The notes: a model not told the origin generated them from the sequence alone. DNA of 51,088 nucleotides from Candidatus Yonathbacteria bacterium RIFCSPLOWO2_01_FULL_43_27 (GCA_001823545.1 MHUV01000006.1:91437-142524), one strand, 5' to 3'. Shown: positions 30,143 to 38,906, numbered from the stretch's first letter. Program-made: numbers and translations.

Positions 30143-30199
30143 CCCCCCACCAATTTTGTTTCCAAATAAAGAGCACTTGGAAACAAAATTGGTGGGGGG
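30143..30199. repeat. 57-bp hairpin insertion in rnpB sharing the element terminus
   Basis: CCCCCCACCAATTTTGTTTCCAA (30143-30165) / TTGGAAACAAAATTGGTGGGGGG (30177-30199), perfect 23-bp stem. Confidence 0.95.
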
Positions 30200-30249
30200 C
30201 GATGACCATTTATCTAGGTGATGAGTTACCCCATCACTCAAGCGGCACT

Positions 30250-30533
30250 CCCCCCACCAATTTTATGCACTAAATCAATCCAATTCGCTTTTTGATCTGA
30301 TAGTATGATTGACCAAACTTTTTTATTGATCTTTCTCTCACTATCGCCAATTGCGAAGTTTCATATGCTTCATAGTAGATAAGTTTAAAAGGACGTCTTG
30401 CCTTGGTTGAGATGGACTTGCCGTCGTTATGTTCCTTAAATCTTTTTTTGAGATCTTCGGTTTGGCCAACATACAAGTCGTCATCTTTTAAACTTTTCAA
30501 AATGTAAACATAATGCATAAAATTGGTGGGGGG
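30250..30533 (-). mobile_element. 284-bp TIR-bounded GIY-YIG element inside rnpB
   Basis: Perfect 20-bp TIRs CCCCCCACCAATTTTATGCA (30250-30269) / TGCATAAAATTGGTGGGGGG (30514-30533) enclosing a single ORF. Confidence 0.85.
30270..30518 (-). CDS. Small GIY-YIG nuclease domain protein (COG2827-like), 82 aa
   Basis: MHYVYILKSLKDDDLYVGQTEDLKKRFKEHNDG...RPFKLIYYEAYETSQLAIVRERSIKKF; ATG inside the TIR, TAG abutting the other TIR. Confidence 0.9.
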   Translation of the reverse strand: MHYVYILKSLKDDDLYVGQTEDLKKRFKEHNDGKSISTKARRPFKLIYYEAYETSQLAIVRERSIKKFGQSYYQIKKRIGLI

Positions 30534-30693
30534 CACGGCCTTGCATTCAGATAAGGATTTAGCCGTTTCACTCCCTGCATCACTGCAAGGACTCATCTGT
30601 AGAAAAATCTACAGATGCCCTCCACTTTCGCTCGGGGCGTCTCTGCTCGCACCTCTCGGATTACTCCGGACGGGTGTTACCCGCTACCCTTCT

Positions 30694-30828
30694 CCCCGCA
30701 CCTACTTTGCTATCGTTGTCTTTGTGCCAATATATTATCAACACAACCTTTTAGAATTGAACCTACGCAACTTCGTTAATATCACTAAACGAAACAACGC
30801 TGGGCACAATAGCAAAGTAGGTGCGGGG
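30694..30828. repeat. 135-bp stem-forming insertion in rnpB between P5 and P7 (P5.1-like position)
   Basis: CCCCGCACCTACTTTGCTAT (30694-30713) / ATAGCAAAGTAGGTGCGGGG (30809-30828), perfect 20-bp arms; interior extra pairings. Confidence 0.85.
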
Positions 30829-30991
30829 GAATGTTCGGACTTTCCTCCCTTGTTTTCACAAGGGCAGTCACCTAATACAGGCACATACTATTATAGCACA
30901 TTTTTGACAAAAATGGAAGGGTTATGCATTTAGACCAGAAAACCCAATCACCGTATCAATAATTGGGTTTTCTGTAATCTAACTTAGACCC

Positions 30992-33208
30992 TTACTCTTT
31001 TTTCCCTTCTTCAGGTTTTTCTTCTTTTGATTCCTTTGCCTCTTTTTCCTCCATCGACTTCCTAAGATCTTTCATGAATTTTTCCTGCTTCTTCTTTTCT
31101 TTATCATCACCTTTTCGTACTTTCTTTATAACGCTTGCGCGATCCTCCTTTGACAAGTAATATTTAGTTGAAGAGAATACTGAGTTCATCGAATTTTCTG
31201 CAGAAAATCCACGACGTTGTCTATTTTCTTGATCCTCCCATACCTCGACAGCCTTTTCTGTTTCTTCAATGATTTCTTTTGTTTCTTTGTATTTTTTTAC
31301 AGCCCAGTCACGTTCATCTTTTGCTTCATTAAGCTTAATATTTTCTACAGTCTTTTCGTAAGCATTTTTTGCATCAATAAGTTTTTGCTCTTCCTTATCT
31401 AAATCTTCTTTTGCTTTTTTGATTTCTTCTTCTGTGTTAGTAATTTCTTCTTGTAAACTGCTCTGTAATTCTGGAATTTTTGTTTCTGCCTGCCTTTTTT
31501 TCAAGTCATCGATTTTCTTTACCAGACTACCTTCCGCTGACTTAAAACTACTTCGTGCGGTCTCAGTGTTATTCTTTATATTCTCATGTTCTTTCCACTC
31601 CTTTGTATTTTGTAGATTCTTTTCTGCTTCTTTGTGTGCGCTTTCTGTTCTAAATTGCGCTTTTGTATGTGCTTCTTCCTGCTCTTTTGCTTCTCGATAT
31701 CTTGAATCCATTCTTGCTGCCTCATTTTCTTTTTCGGTGCTCGTAACCTTCATTTTCTCAGCTTCTGCCTTTGCATCCTTTTCAGCTTTCTCCAGTGCTG
31801 CCTTATACCCACCCTTACCCTCAGCCTTACCGAGATCAATCTTCACATCAAATGCACTTTTTGCATTCTTTGTCGCCCATTTTACGGTGTCGGCGTTGCG
31901 TACATCAAAAGAACTATTGTGCGCCTTATCAGTAAGACTCTGCAATGTGCGTCCTGTAAAACGAGCGAGGGCACTGTTAGGGTTACTACTCATTTGTTTA
32001 AATTTACCTGAATCCGATAGTTTGCCCGCACGCGAACCTACCGAAGTACGAAGTAGTGCTGCGCCACCACCAAGTGCCATCCCCATCGGGAAACTACTCA
32101 TTATTTTACCCAAGGCATCAGCTCCAATACCTCCAAATTTCCCCGACATATCTTTTGCAACTCCCAACGCTCTCTGAAGTGCGTAGACAACCATGACCGT
32201 CATAACTATGGGAATTACGATAGCATCAAAATAAGTCTCGCTTACATTACCACCATTTCCAAGAACTGTTTTTAGTCCTGTTATTGCTTTCAGAATAAAA
32301 TAAATAAGGATCAAAAAAACAGGTGCAACAAAAGCTTGATTGATGAGTGTGTTGGTCCACCATCCCCAAATATTACCCTTAGGAAGAGTCATTGAAATTA
32401 ACGCAAAGGGTGAAATTGCCATGAGGAACCAAAATGCTATCAAACGACCAACGAACAGCAGTGAGGCTCTTATAAAAATAAATGCGGCATATGCACACAC
32501 CACAGCAGCTACGATAAAAATAGTTACTGCGGCTCCTCTATTATTAGCACTCAGTGTTGCGAATTGTTGTGGGTTAAGCGCATTTACCAGTGTCGCTGAA
32601 ATGGTGCGCTCTTTAACATCCCCCATAGCGGTGCTCTTATGCGGTCTGTCTATCCCATCCACTTTAGTTGCCCCCATGCCTTCATATACTCCCACGGCAA
32701 GAATGTTCCCTGCATCAATAACCACCTTGGTAAAAAACATACTAAAGTTAACCAAAAGCGCAACGATGACAACCTTGATTATAGTTTGTTGCCATTTCCC
32801 CATACCAAAAATAGTCTGTACTCCTGTATATAAAAGAATAAAGATAAATATCATATTGGAAAAATCACGAATAATTTTCCAAAGTTCACTCACAAATGAT
32901 TGGTTGATGAATGTATGATCAATACTAAGTGACAAAACAAAATCAAAGATGTACCCACTAAGTGCCAACAGCCCCATCGCCGGTATGTACAAAAGATAGT
33001 AGGTTAATTGTGGAACAATACAACTGACTTTAAGATCACTAAAAATTCCTCCACACTCTACAAGATCAAGTGCGTTTGACTTCGCAAATGCTTGCTGTTC
33101 GAGTGCCGTTTCTCCGACTGCATGAACGAATGTTGGCAACACTACTACACTTGAAACGATAATAATGCTGAAAATAATTGCAAAAAATTTTGCGGAGGTA
33201 AAACGCAT
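30992..33208 (-). CDS. VirB6/TrbL-like polytopic membrane protein with long charged coiled-coil C-terminus
   Basis: N-terminal multi-TM (FSNMIFIFILLYTGVQTIFGMG..VVIVALLVNFSMFFTKVVIDAGN), C-terminal K/E-rich coiled coil; start set to MRFTSAK. Confidence 0.6.
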   Translation of the reverse strand: MRFTSAKFFAIIFSIIIVSSVVVLPTFVHAVGETALEQQAFAKSNALDLVECGGIFSDLKVSCIVPQLTYYLLYIPAMGLLALSGYIFDFVLSLSIDHTFINQSFVSELWKIIRDFSNMIFIFILLYTGVQTIFGMGKWQQTIIKVVIVALLVNFSMFFTKVVIDAGNILAVGVYEGMGATKVDGIDRPHKSTAMGDVKERTISATLVNALNPQQFATLSANNRGAAVTIFIVAAVVCAYAAFIFIRASLLFVGRLIAFWFLMAISPFALISMTLPKGNIWGWWTNTLINQAFVAPVFLILIYFILKAITGLKTVLGNGGNVSETYFDAIVIPIVMTVMVVYALQRALGVAKDMSGKFGGIGADALGKIMSSFPMGMALGGGAALLRTSVGSRAGKLSDSGKFKQMSSNPNSALARFTGRTLQSLTDKAHNSSFDVRNADTVKWATKNAKSAFDVKIDLGKAEGKGGYKAALEKAEKDAKAEAEKMKVTSTEKENEAARMDSRYREAKEQEEAHTKAQFRTESAHKEAEKNLQNTKEWKEHENIKNNTETARSSFKSAEGSLVKKIDDLKKRQAETKIPELQSSLQEEITNTEEEIKKAKEDLDKEEQKLIDAKNAYEKTVENIKLNEAKDERDWAVKKYKETKEIIEETEKAVEVWEDQENRQRRGFSAENSMNSVFSSTKYYLSKEDRASVIKKVRKGDDKEKKKQEKFMKDLRKSMEEKEAKESKEEKPEEGKKE

Positions 33209-33307
33209 AAAAAAAAGATGTATGAGCAAAAAATATCTTACCCTTAGTGTATCATATTTTACCAAGAAAAGGTGTGGATTTCTCAGTTTTTTAATACAAT
33301 TGCTTAC

Positions 33308-33343
33308 ATGAGAAAAAAGGCGACGTAGTGTGTCGCCTTTTTT
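33308..33343. terminator. Hairpin terminator
   Basis: AAAAAAGGCGACGTAGTGTGTCGCCTTTTTT. Confidence 0.8.
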
Positions 33344-35254
33344 CTAAATTTGAAGAAGTGGCGGAAGAGGAGACGTACTGTACGCAGGATGTTTTGCTGC
33401 ATACAGGCGGTCGTTTGCTGCCTGCAAGACCGCGCGCGCTCTGGTAAGAATTGCTTCTGCCTCTAGCATGTCCTGCTTAAGACTATCAATAAGAATGACA
33501 TCTATTTCTGTTGCGAGTGCCTTGTAGTATTCCGTTTGCGCTACTGTAAAATCGTACCCAGCATCACGCACATCTTCTTGTGCATAATCTACTTCTTGCT
33601 GGGCTGCAACAAGCTCTTGTTGTCGTAAGATAGCCATCTCGGTACTTGAAACTTGGTCATACGCGGCCTTCGCGGTGGCAATTCGTTCAGGAGCGAGGGC
33701 AATAATAGCTTCGAGCTCTGTTCGCCGCTTATTCAAACTTTCCGGATCTGTAATCGTTGAATTCCCAGAATTCCATAGGTTGAGATCATCCCATACTTTC
33801 GTAAGTTCTTTCTCCGCATCTTCTTTCTTCTGTATTTCTGCCTGCCATGCATTATAATATGGCCTTATTGAAGCATTCTCCATCGCAATCGTTTCTGAGG
33901 TCTTCCTACTTGCGGTAACGTAGTTTGTTTTAAGTGTTGCATCCTCCCCTGAAACTGCATTAAAAATACCTATGGAGGCTTGTTTGGTTACCTGACTGAT
34001 TACCGCACCAATGATTTTATTAATACTATCGATAAGTCCGAGTCGTTGCATATCAACACCGGTCGACTCGCTAAGCTTATCGCCAAGCAACTTCCCCGGG
34101 GTGGTCGTTTTACAATATATTTTTTGATACTCTCGTACATCGGCATTGGTCATCATCTCATCAGCTACGAGTTCGTCCCACTCATCTTTTGTAATATTCC
34201 CATCTTCGTTGAGGTCGTATCGCCCACGTGTGGTACTTGGGTAATTACAGTTTTCCGTATCTACGATATTCGTAAATCCATTTGCCCAAGAAAGTTCTTG
34301 CTTGCGTACTTCTTCTTTTTCAGAAGAACGGAGTGCAAGTTCATTTCCCGTAAGAAGTGCCACGCCAAAAGGATTCCCGTTTTCTTGCATTGCATACTCT
34401 AATCCTTCCCAACTCCATTTATTAATGCCATTATAAAAATCAGATGAGTTCAGGTTATAAGTTTCGGGGAATGGACATTCAACACTGCTATTAAATTTGT
34501 ATTGACGTTTCGAGGAAAGCTCAACTGAATTCGCTAAATCATTTTTGTAATTTACTCTAAAATCACATGTTGCGATTCCACGAAGATCGCGCGCAAGGTC
34601 TCCTGCAACCATATCTGCAAGATCAAGAAAAACTTCGTGCGTGTTTACTGAAAATGATGGCGTACCATGGAATCCTCCCTGAATCCACGCGACCGTGTTG
34701 TTGGTAAGCTGTTCAAGCATCTTTTGTCCCGCATTGTAGACGATACAATCAAGGACACCATTAGACATTTTCGATTGTGCTTCCTTTGGAGTTTTGGCCG
34801 CAGCAGAATTACTTAAGAGCCCCAACTTAGCTTCTTCTGTAAGTTCTAATCGAGTATTCGAGGTAGGAACAGATGTAACAGCTCCGGCAACAGTACCGAG
34901 AGCACTTGCTGCTGCGATTCCTCTCGCCGCTTCTATTGACGCCAATTCAGCAGAAGCAGAAACATTAGTCGCTCCACCTGTAGCAGCGACAACTTCTGGC
35001 GAAAAAAGGTCTGCGATGAGCCCCGTTACCGCTGAAACCGCAGGTACCGCAGTATCTGCAATTGCCTGTCCCGCTACACACGTCAGTGCAATGCCCGCAA
35101 TGTCCTCGAGAGGGTTCATTCCTGAAAGAGATTCTTCAACATTAAATCCCGCACCCGTATCAACAGCCTGTGCATGAAGGGGCACCAAAAGTGAGACCGA
35201 AGTAAATACAACAAGCGTTAGTGTGGTAAAAAAAGTTTTTTTAAAGGACGACAT
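33344..35254 (-). CDS. Secreted hypothetical protein with coiled coils and an EF-hand-like loop
   Basis: Signal peptide-like N-terminus (TLTLVVFTSVSLLVPLHAQA); DLNEDGNITKDEW. Confidence 0.7.
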   Translation of the reverse strand: MSSFKKTFFTTLTLVVFTSVSLLVPLHAQAVDTGAGFNVEESLSGMNPLEDIAGIALTCVAGQAIADTAVPAVSAVTGLIADLFSPEVVAATGGATNVSASAELASIEAARGIAAASALGTVAGAVTSVPTSNTRLELTEEAKLGLLSNSAAAKTPKEAQSKMSNGVLDCIVYNAGQKMLEQLTNNTVAWIQGGFHGTPSFSVNTHEVFLDLADMVAGDLARDLRGIATCDFRVNYKNDLANSVELSSKRQYKFNSSVECPFPETYNLNSSDFYNGINKWSWEGLEYAMQENGNPFGVALLTGNELALRSSEKEEVRKQELSWANGFTNIVDTENCNYPSTTRGRYDLNEDGNITKDEWDELVADEMMTNADVREYQKIYCKTTTPGKLLGDKLSESTGVDMQRLGLIDSINKIIGAVISQVTKQASIGIFNAVSGEDATLKTNYVTASRKTSETIAMENASIRPYYNAWQAEIQKKEDAEKELTKVWDDLNLWNSGNSTITDPESLNKRRTELEAIIALAPERIATAKAAYDQVSSTEMAILRQQELVAAQQEVDYAQEDVRDAGYDFTVAQTEYYKALATEIDVILIDSLKQDMLEAEAILTRARAVLQAANDRLYAAKHPAYSTSPLPPLLQI

Positions 35255-35296
35255 ATTTATAAAAAAGTAATGATATTATTATAACATTTAAAAAAA

Positions 35297-36103
35297 TTAT
35301 TGTGCAGCCTTTATGTTATCGACAAACATATTGAGCGCATTCATACCTTGACGGTATTTCGCAATACCCCTCATTCCCGTAACAGGATCGTTAACAATTT
35401 GTTGCATGTCAACAACTCCTGAATAAATCAATGTATAATTTTGCAAAAGAAAGAGATGGAACGAAGTTACGGTCTCCGGTGTCTTTACTGCAAGAAGTGA
35501 GTCCAGGAGCTTTTGAAGACTACTCGCCGTCTTCGTCAATGAAACAAGTTTTGAATTATCATTTTTCTCTACCGCCTCCGCGACCACTTTCACTTCATTC
35601 AACGTATTCTTTGCTGAAAAATCTGCAAGAAGTTTTGAGAGTTCTTTTTGATAAGTAGCAAGCGCACTACTGCTAGAAGGAACGATCTTTAAATCTTTTT
35701 TCGTATATTGTTTAACCGTTGTATCAACCATTGCCTTATCAGCAAGAATACCTGAAAGAGTTTTGGTATCAGACTCACTCATTGTCTTGTTACCAATGGT
35801 TTTCTGCGCGAGCGCATAACTTACTAAAAGCTCTCGCCCAAGACGATCTGTAGTAGTGGTTGCAAGCGTCGAACTGCCATTGATATTACTTCGTGCACCA
35901 AGGAGTAAGGGGTACAGAGAATCACCAGGAATAACCTTGAGCGCGTCACGCCAATCCCCTTGCGTAAACGAATTCGTTTTTTCGCTGTCGGCTAAATTTT
36001 TATTTGGATTAACTGAGACACGTTGCCATGTAAAAAAAATAATCCCTCCACCAACAACCACCGAAAATATCAAGACAAGTATTTTTTTGTAATTTTGAAG
36101 CAT
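35297..36103 (-). CDS. Hypothetical membrane-anchored protein
   Basis: N-terminal TM ILVLIFSVVVGGGIIFFTW, Ser/Thr-rich extracytoplasmic region. Confidence 0.65.
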   Translation of the reverse strand: MLQNYKKILVLIFSVVVGGGIIFFTWQRVSVNPNKNLADSEKTNSFTQGDWRDALKVIPGDSLYPLLLGARSNINGSSTLATTTTDRLGRELLVSYALAQKTIGNKTMSESDTKTLSGILADKAMVDTTVKQYTKKDLKIVPSSSSALATYQKELSKLLADFSAKNTLNEVKVVAEAVEKNDNSKLVSLTKTASSLQKLLDSLLAVKTPETVTSFHLFLLQNYTLIYSGVVDMQQIVNDPVTGMRGIAKYRQGMNALNMFVDNIKAAQ

Positions 36104-36219
36104 ATAATAAAACGCTACATACCCGAGAACAAATTCGTATCATAAGTATACCGTAAAAGAAAAATGAAATCTACCATACGGCAAGGAAAATACCTTGTTA
36201 TTTCCTGCTAATACCCTAT

Positions 36220-36247
36220 TTGACAGGCACTAAAAATCTGCTATACT
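36220..36247 (+). promoter_or_regulatory. Sigma70-type promoter upstream of nusA
   Basis: TTGACA (36220-36225) - 16 bp - TATACT (36242-36247). Confidence 0.75.
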
Positions 36248-36299
36248 TACCTATATAACACTCCCGTCTCGAAAGCGGGCTTTTTTTGTAAAAAAATAT

Positions 36300-37532
36300 A
36301 TGTTGGACTTAAAAATAATGGGGTCGGCGCTTGAACAGCTAGAAGCGGAGCGTGGTATCCCTCGTGAAAAAATCATTGAAGCAATAGCGCAAGCACTCGC
36401 CGCAGCATACAAAAAAGACTACGGTAAAAAAGGGCAGGTCATCCGCGCTCATTTTGACCCTGATTCTGGTAAAGCAGAATTTATGCAGGTAAAAACTGTC
36501 GTTGAAGAAACATCTGTCCGTATGCCCGAAGACGAGGATGCAGACGCAGAAAAGAAAGAACAAGCACTTAACGAAGGATTGAACGATGATGAAAAAATCT
36601 CACTTCGTCGTTTTAGTCCGGAGCACGATATTCTTCTTGAAGACGCACGCCGTATTAAAAGAGACGCAGAACCTGGTGATGAAATCATCTTCCCTCTCGA
36701 AGCCTATGACGACTATGGACGTATTGCAGCACAGACCGCAAAGCAGGTAATTATCCAACGTATCCGTGAAGCAGAAAAGATTTCCATTGTCGGTGAATAC
36801 GGCAACAAACAAGGTGAAATTATCCAGGGAACTGTTCAACGTATCGAGCGTGGAAACATCTATGTCGACCTCGGCAAAACGACAGGAATCCTCGCCTACG
36901 AAGACCAGATTCCCGGCGAACGCTACAAACAAGGCGAGCGCATTCGTGCCTACCTCTACAAAGTAGACGAATCTCCTCGCGGTATCGAAGTACGCCTCTC
37001 ACGCTCACATCCAAAAATGATTGAGAAACTCTTTGCACAAGAAGCTCCAGAGATTGCAAGTGGTACTGTAGAGATAAAAGCTGTTGCACGCGAACCAGGT
37101 TCACGTGCAAAAGTTGCGGTATTCTCAGCAGATGAACACATTGACCCTATTGGATCCTGCGTAGGACAACGTGGTGTGCGTGTGTCTACGGTAATGAGCG
37201 AAATCGGCGGAGAAAAAATCGACCTCATTCTCTGGTCAGAAGATGCAACGAAATTCATTGCTGATGCACTCTCTCCTGCGCGCACACAGGGCGTGGTACT
37301 CAACGAAGCAGAGCACTATGCAACCGTCACCGTAGCTCCCGACCAGCAATCACTTGCAATCGGTCGTGGTGGGCAAAATGTACGCCTCGCTGCAAAGCTT
37401 ACAGGATGGAGACTCGATATCGTAAGTGGCGAAGGAGAAACTCCTGTAGCAGTATCAGAGGAAGCTGATGTTCTCACGGAAACTCCTTCAGAAATTAATT
37501 CCCAAGAAGATGGTGGCCACGCAAACGAATAA
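36300..37532 (+). CDS. nusA: Transcription termination/antitermination protein NusA
   Basis: N-terminal NusA domain, S1 (GEIIQGTVQRIERGNIYVDLGKTTG), KH (DPIGSCVGQRGVRVSTVMSEIGGEKIDLILWSED). Confidence 0.94.
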   Translation: MLDLKIMGSALEQLEAERGIPREKIIEAIAQALAAAYKKDYGKKGQVIRAHFDPDSGKAEFMQVKTVVEETSVRMPEDEDADAEKKEQALNEGLNDDEKISLRRFSPEHDILLEDARRIKRDAEPGDEIIFPLEAYDDYGRIAAQTAKQVIIQRIREAEKISIVGEYGNKQGEIIQGTVQRIERGNIYVDLGKTTGILAYEDQIPGERYKQGERIRAYLYKVDESPRGIEVRLSRSHPKMIEKLFAQEAPEIASGTVEIKAVAREPGSRAKVAVFSADEHIDPIGSCVGQRGVRVSTVMSEIGGEKIDLILWSEDATKFIADALSPARTQGVVLNEAEHYATVTVAPDQQSLAIGRGGQNVRLAAKLTGWRLDIVSGEGETPVAVSEEADVLTETPSEINSQEDGGHANE

Positions 37533-37591
37533 ATTTTGCTTATAAAACTTCTTGAAACAAATTATTACTCTAACTTATAATTAACGAAAAC

Positions 37592-38125
37592 ATGAACCTC
37601 TGGCACGAAATATCATTGGGCAAAAATGCACCTAAAGAAATCAACGTCATTGTAGAAATTAATAAGGGTTCCAAAAACAAGTACGAAATAAACAAGGAGA
37701 CGGGACTTATTGCGCTCGATCGCGCGCTTCATACCGCGCAGGATTATCCGTTTGATTATGGATTCGTTCCACAGACTCTCTGGGATGACGATGACGCACT
37801 CGATGTCGTTCTTCTCACTACGTACCCCCTCTTCCCCGGCATTATGGTCAAGGCACGCCCTGTTGGAATTATGCACATGATAGACGGGGGTGAATCAGAC
37901 GACAAAGTTATTGCCGTCCCTGTAAAAGACCCTCGATGGGATGAAGTGCAGGATCTCAACGACATCAACAAGCATACCCTCAAAGAAATGCAACACTTCT
38001 TTGAAACGTACAAAAAAATTCAAGGAACTGCAATCACAATTTCTGGCTTTGGAGACAAGAAGGTTGCCGAGGATGCCGTCGTGCGCAGTATTGAGCTCTA
38101 TAATGAAAAGTTTGGTAAAAAATAG
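37592..38125 (+). CDS. ppa: Inorganic pyrophosphatase (family I)
   Basis: VVEI..GSKNKYEINKETG, YPFDYGFVPQTL, DDDALDVVLL. Confidence 0.94.
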   Translation: MNLWHEISLGKNAPKEINVIVEINKGSKNKYEINKETGLIALDRALHTAQDYPFDYGFVPQTLWDDDDALDVVLLTTYPLFPGIMVKARPVGIMHMIDGGESDDKVIAVPVKDPRWDEVQDLNDINKHTLKEMQHFFETYKKIQGTAITISGFGDKKVAEDAVVRSIELYNEKFGKK

Positions 38126-38149
38126 ATGATATTATAGCGAATAAATATA

Positions 38150-38185
38150 CAAAAAACGCCATACCTCTAGGTATGGCGTTTTTTG
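38150..38185 (+). terminator. Intrinsic terminator
   Basis: AAAAAACGCCATACCTCTAGGTATGGCGTTTTTT. Confidence 0.85.
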
Positions 38186-38250
38186 TATATCGTACTATAC
38201 TATATAATAGGATTGGTAATCATCATTATTAGCATTAACATACTACACAT

Positions 38251-38883
38251 ATGAAAAAAATTATTGTTTCAGGCATCACTCTGGCCACTTTTATGGTGGC
38301 TGGTATAGCCCTTGCTCAAGGAGTGGCAGTCTCCGAAAAAAAAGGTGATGCTATCTCGCAAGAAAACCGTGCAAACTCATCAGCGTTAGAAGAAAACGAA
38401 ATTAAAGTAGCTTATTCTACAACATCTTCAAAAGAAGCACGCTCTGGAAATAAAAAAGGGACCACCACCGCAGAGCTTCACCGAAGCGAGGTTGCTAATT
38501 TTGTACAAACGCTTCTTTCCTCACCACTCAGAGTCGGTGGTATTGGAGAACAAGTACGATTGATTGCTCAGGAGCAAGCATCCTCAACAGAAATAATGGT
38601 TGCCGCAATTGAAAAAGTTGAGCAACGAAGTAGAGTCAAGACATTTATCGTTGGCGCTGATAACAAAAATCTTGGCGTTATTCGAAGCGAGTTGGTCACC
38701 ATGCAAAATCGCATACAACGTCTCGGCGCTGAAGCAGAGCGTATGGCTTCCTCAACAGAGAAAGATACACTTATTAGAGAAATCGTATCACTCGGAGAGG
38801 AACGAATGAAACTTGAAACATTTATCAAAGACAACGAAGAAGTTTTCAGCCTTTTTGGATGGGTTCGAAAGATCTTTGAATAA
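38251..38883 (+). CDS. Secreted hypothetical protein
   Basis: Signal peptide MKKIIVSGITLATFMVAGIALAQG. Confidence 0.7.
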   Translation: MKKIIVSGITLATFMVAGIALAQGVAVSEKKGDAISQENRANSSALEENEIKVAYSTTSSKEARSGNKKGTTTAELHRSEVANFVQTLLSSPLRVGGIGEQVRLIAQEQASSTEIMVAAIEKVEQRSRVKTFIVGADNKNLGVIRSELVTMQNRIQRLGAEAERMASSTEKDTLIREIVSLGEERMKLETFIKDNEEVFSLFGWVRKIFE

Positions 38884-38906
38884 GTCTTATAGATAGACTT
38901 AGATCA

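Larger units (their letters stand above)
30105..30884 (-). ncRNA. rnpB: RNase P RNA with large insertions
   Basis: P4 halves GAGGAAAGTCCGAAC (complement of 30833-30847) and ACAGAATTCGGCTTATCGAT (complement of 30122-30141). Also GCAAGGCC...GCCGCTTGAG (P15/P18 region), CCTAGATAAATGGTCATC, flanking P1 complementarity, and upstream TATAAT at 30890-30895. Confidence 0.93.

Noticed and set aside
30250-30533. Group I or group II intron in rnpB
   Set aside because: 284 bp is almost entirely ORF plus TIR, leaving no room for a catalytic intron core; no recognisable intron motifs.
30523-30933. 136-aa plus-strand ORF
   Set aside because: Lies antisense to conserved RNase P RNA sequence; best explained as spurious.
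31419-32177. 252-aa plus-strand ORF (also 32340-32918)
   Set aside because: Antisense to the VirB6-like coiled-coil gene; Ser/Cys/Phe-rich composition is typical of the reverse strand of a K/E-rich coding region.
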